14,484 nt of DNA from the NCBI GenBank assembly GCA_035371905.1, contig DAORXQ010000043.1, forward strand, positions 1-14,484, read 5' to 3'. Position numbers and translations under genes: made by a program. This DNA is from a bacterium. Lineage in GTDB: Bacteria > Ratteibacteria > UBA8468 > B48-G9 > JAFGKM01. Of this stretch, positions 14,457 through 14,484 are shown one piece after another. The number at the start of each line of letters is the position of its first letter. The first letter of the stretch is position 1. The notes beneath the pieces were generated by a model. It had not been told where the DNA came from. It saw only the letters and a program-made list of their open reading frames with translations, and searched no databases.

Positions 14457-14484
14457 CTCACCTCCGGGAAAATAAGAAGAAAAA

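Larger units (their letters stand above)
14328..14484. other. Non-coding region upstream of nadB, cut by the window edge
   Basis: 157 bases without a recognisable gene. It holds the nadB promoter, the two-copy repeat, a minus-strand TATAAT (14455-14450) with a weak -35 TTCTTA 17 bases upstream, and a purine-rich CCCGGAGGTGAGG (minus strand, 14468-14456) that looks like a ribosome site but has no ATG at a proper distance. Confidence 0.6.

Noticed and set aside
14456..14468. GGAGGTGAGG on the minus strand as a ribosome site for a leader peptide before nadB
   Set aside because: No ATG at a usable distance; the nearest TTG is 16 bases away and would encode only 15 residues.

Overview
The window is AT-rich bacterial chromosomal DNA, densely coded, with ATG starts, mostly clear Shine-Dalgarno sequences and short gaps. 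A Pal-type OmpA lipoprotein and a second outer-membrane-style lipoprotein point to a diderm (Gram-negative type) organism. The low GC, the many lysine and AGA codons and a divergent GTP-type PEP carboxykinase would fit a poorly cultured, possibly thermophilic lineage (Omnitrophota-like candidate phyla come to mind). That placement is inference only. No tRNA, rRNA, CRISPR array, insertion sequence or phage gene is visible, so this is core chromosome rather than an island.

Layout. (1) 1-1509 (-): 503 codons of a GTP-dependent PEP carboxykinase whose 3' end lies outside the window; it has its own near-consensus promoter at 1555-1583. (2) 1588-3149 (-): a two-gene envelope operon, a Pal lipoprotein followed with a 4-base overlap by a coiled-coil LysM lipoprotein, driven by a promoter at 3174-3201. 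(3) 3204-8841 (-): a compact six-gene run of enolase, an FtsB/DivIC-like divisome protein, seryl-tRNA synthetase, an MscS channel, an M20 amidohydrolase and a ThuA-like protein, read from a promoter at 8875-8903. (4) 8884-9543 (-): an HAD phosphatase with its own promoter. (5) 9625-10413 (+): two tandem, related, exported, highly charged helical proteins of unknown function, closed by a strong intrinsic terminator at 10422-10458. (6) 10490-11350 (+): a CvpA-like membrane protein with an unusual eight-cysteine C-terminal region, apparently read as a leaderless mRNA. (7) 11347-14327 (-): L-aspartate oxidase (nadB) and a glutamate-synthase-small-subunit-type NADPH oxidoreductase, overlapping by 4 bases. 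(8) 14328-14484: non-coding, holding the nadB promoter and a two-copy imperfect repeat.

Functionally the window combines central carbon metabolism (enolase and PEP carboxykinase on either side of PEP), translation (serS), NAD synthesis (nadB), division and envelope integrity (FtsB-like, Pal, LysM, MscS). The least understood parts are the twin exported helical proteins, the CvpA-Cys protein and the LysM coiled-coil lipoprotein that occupies the place next to pal where CpoB/YbgF is found in other diderms.
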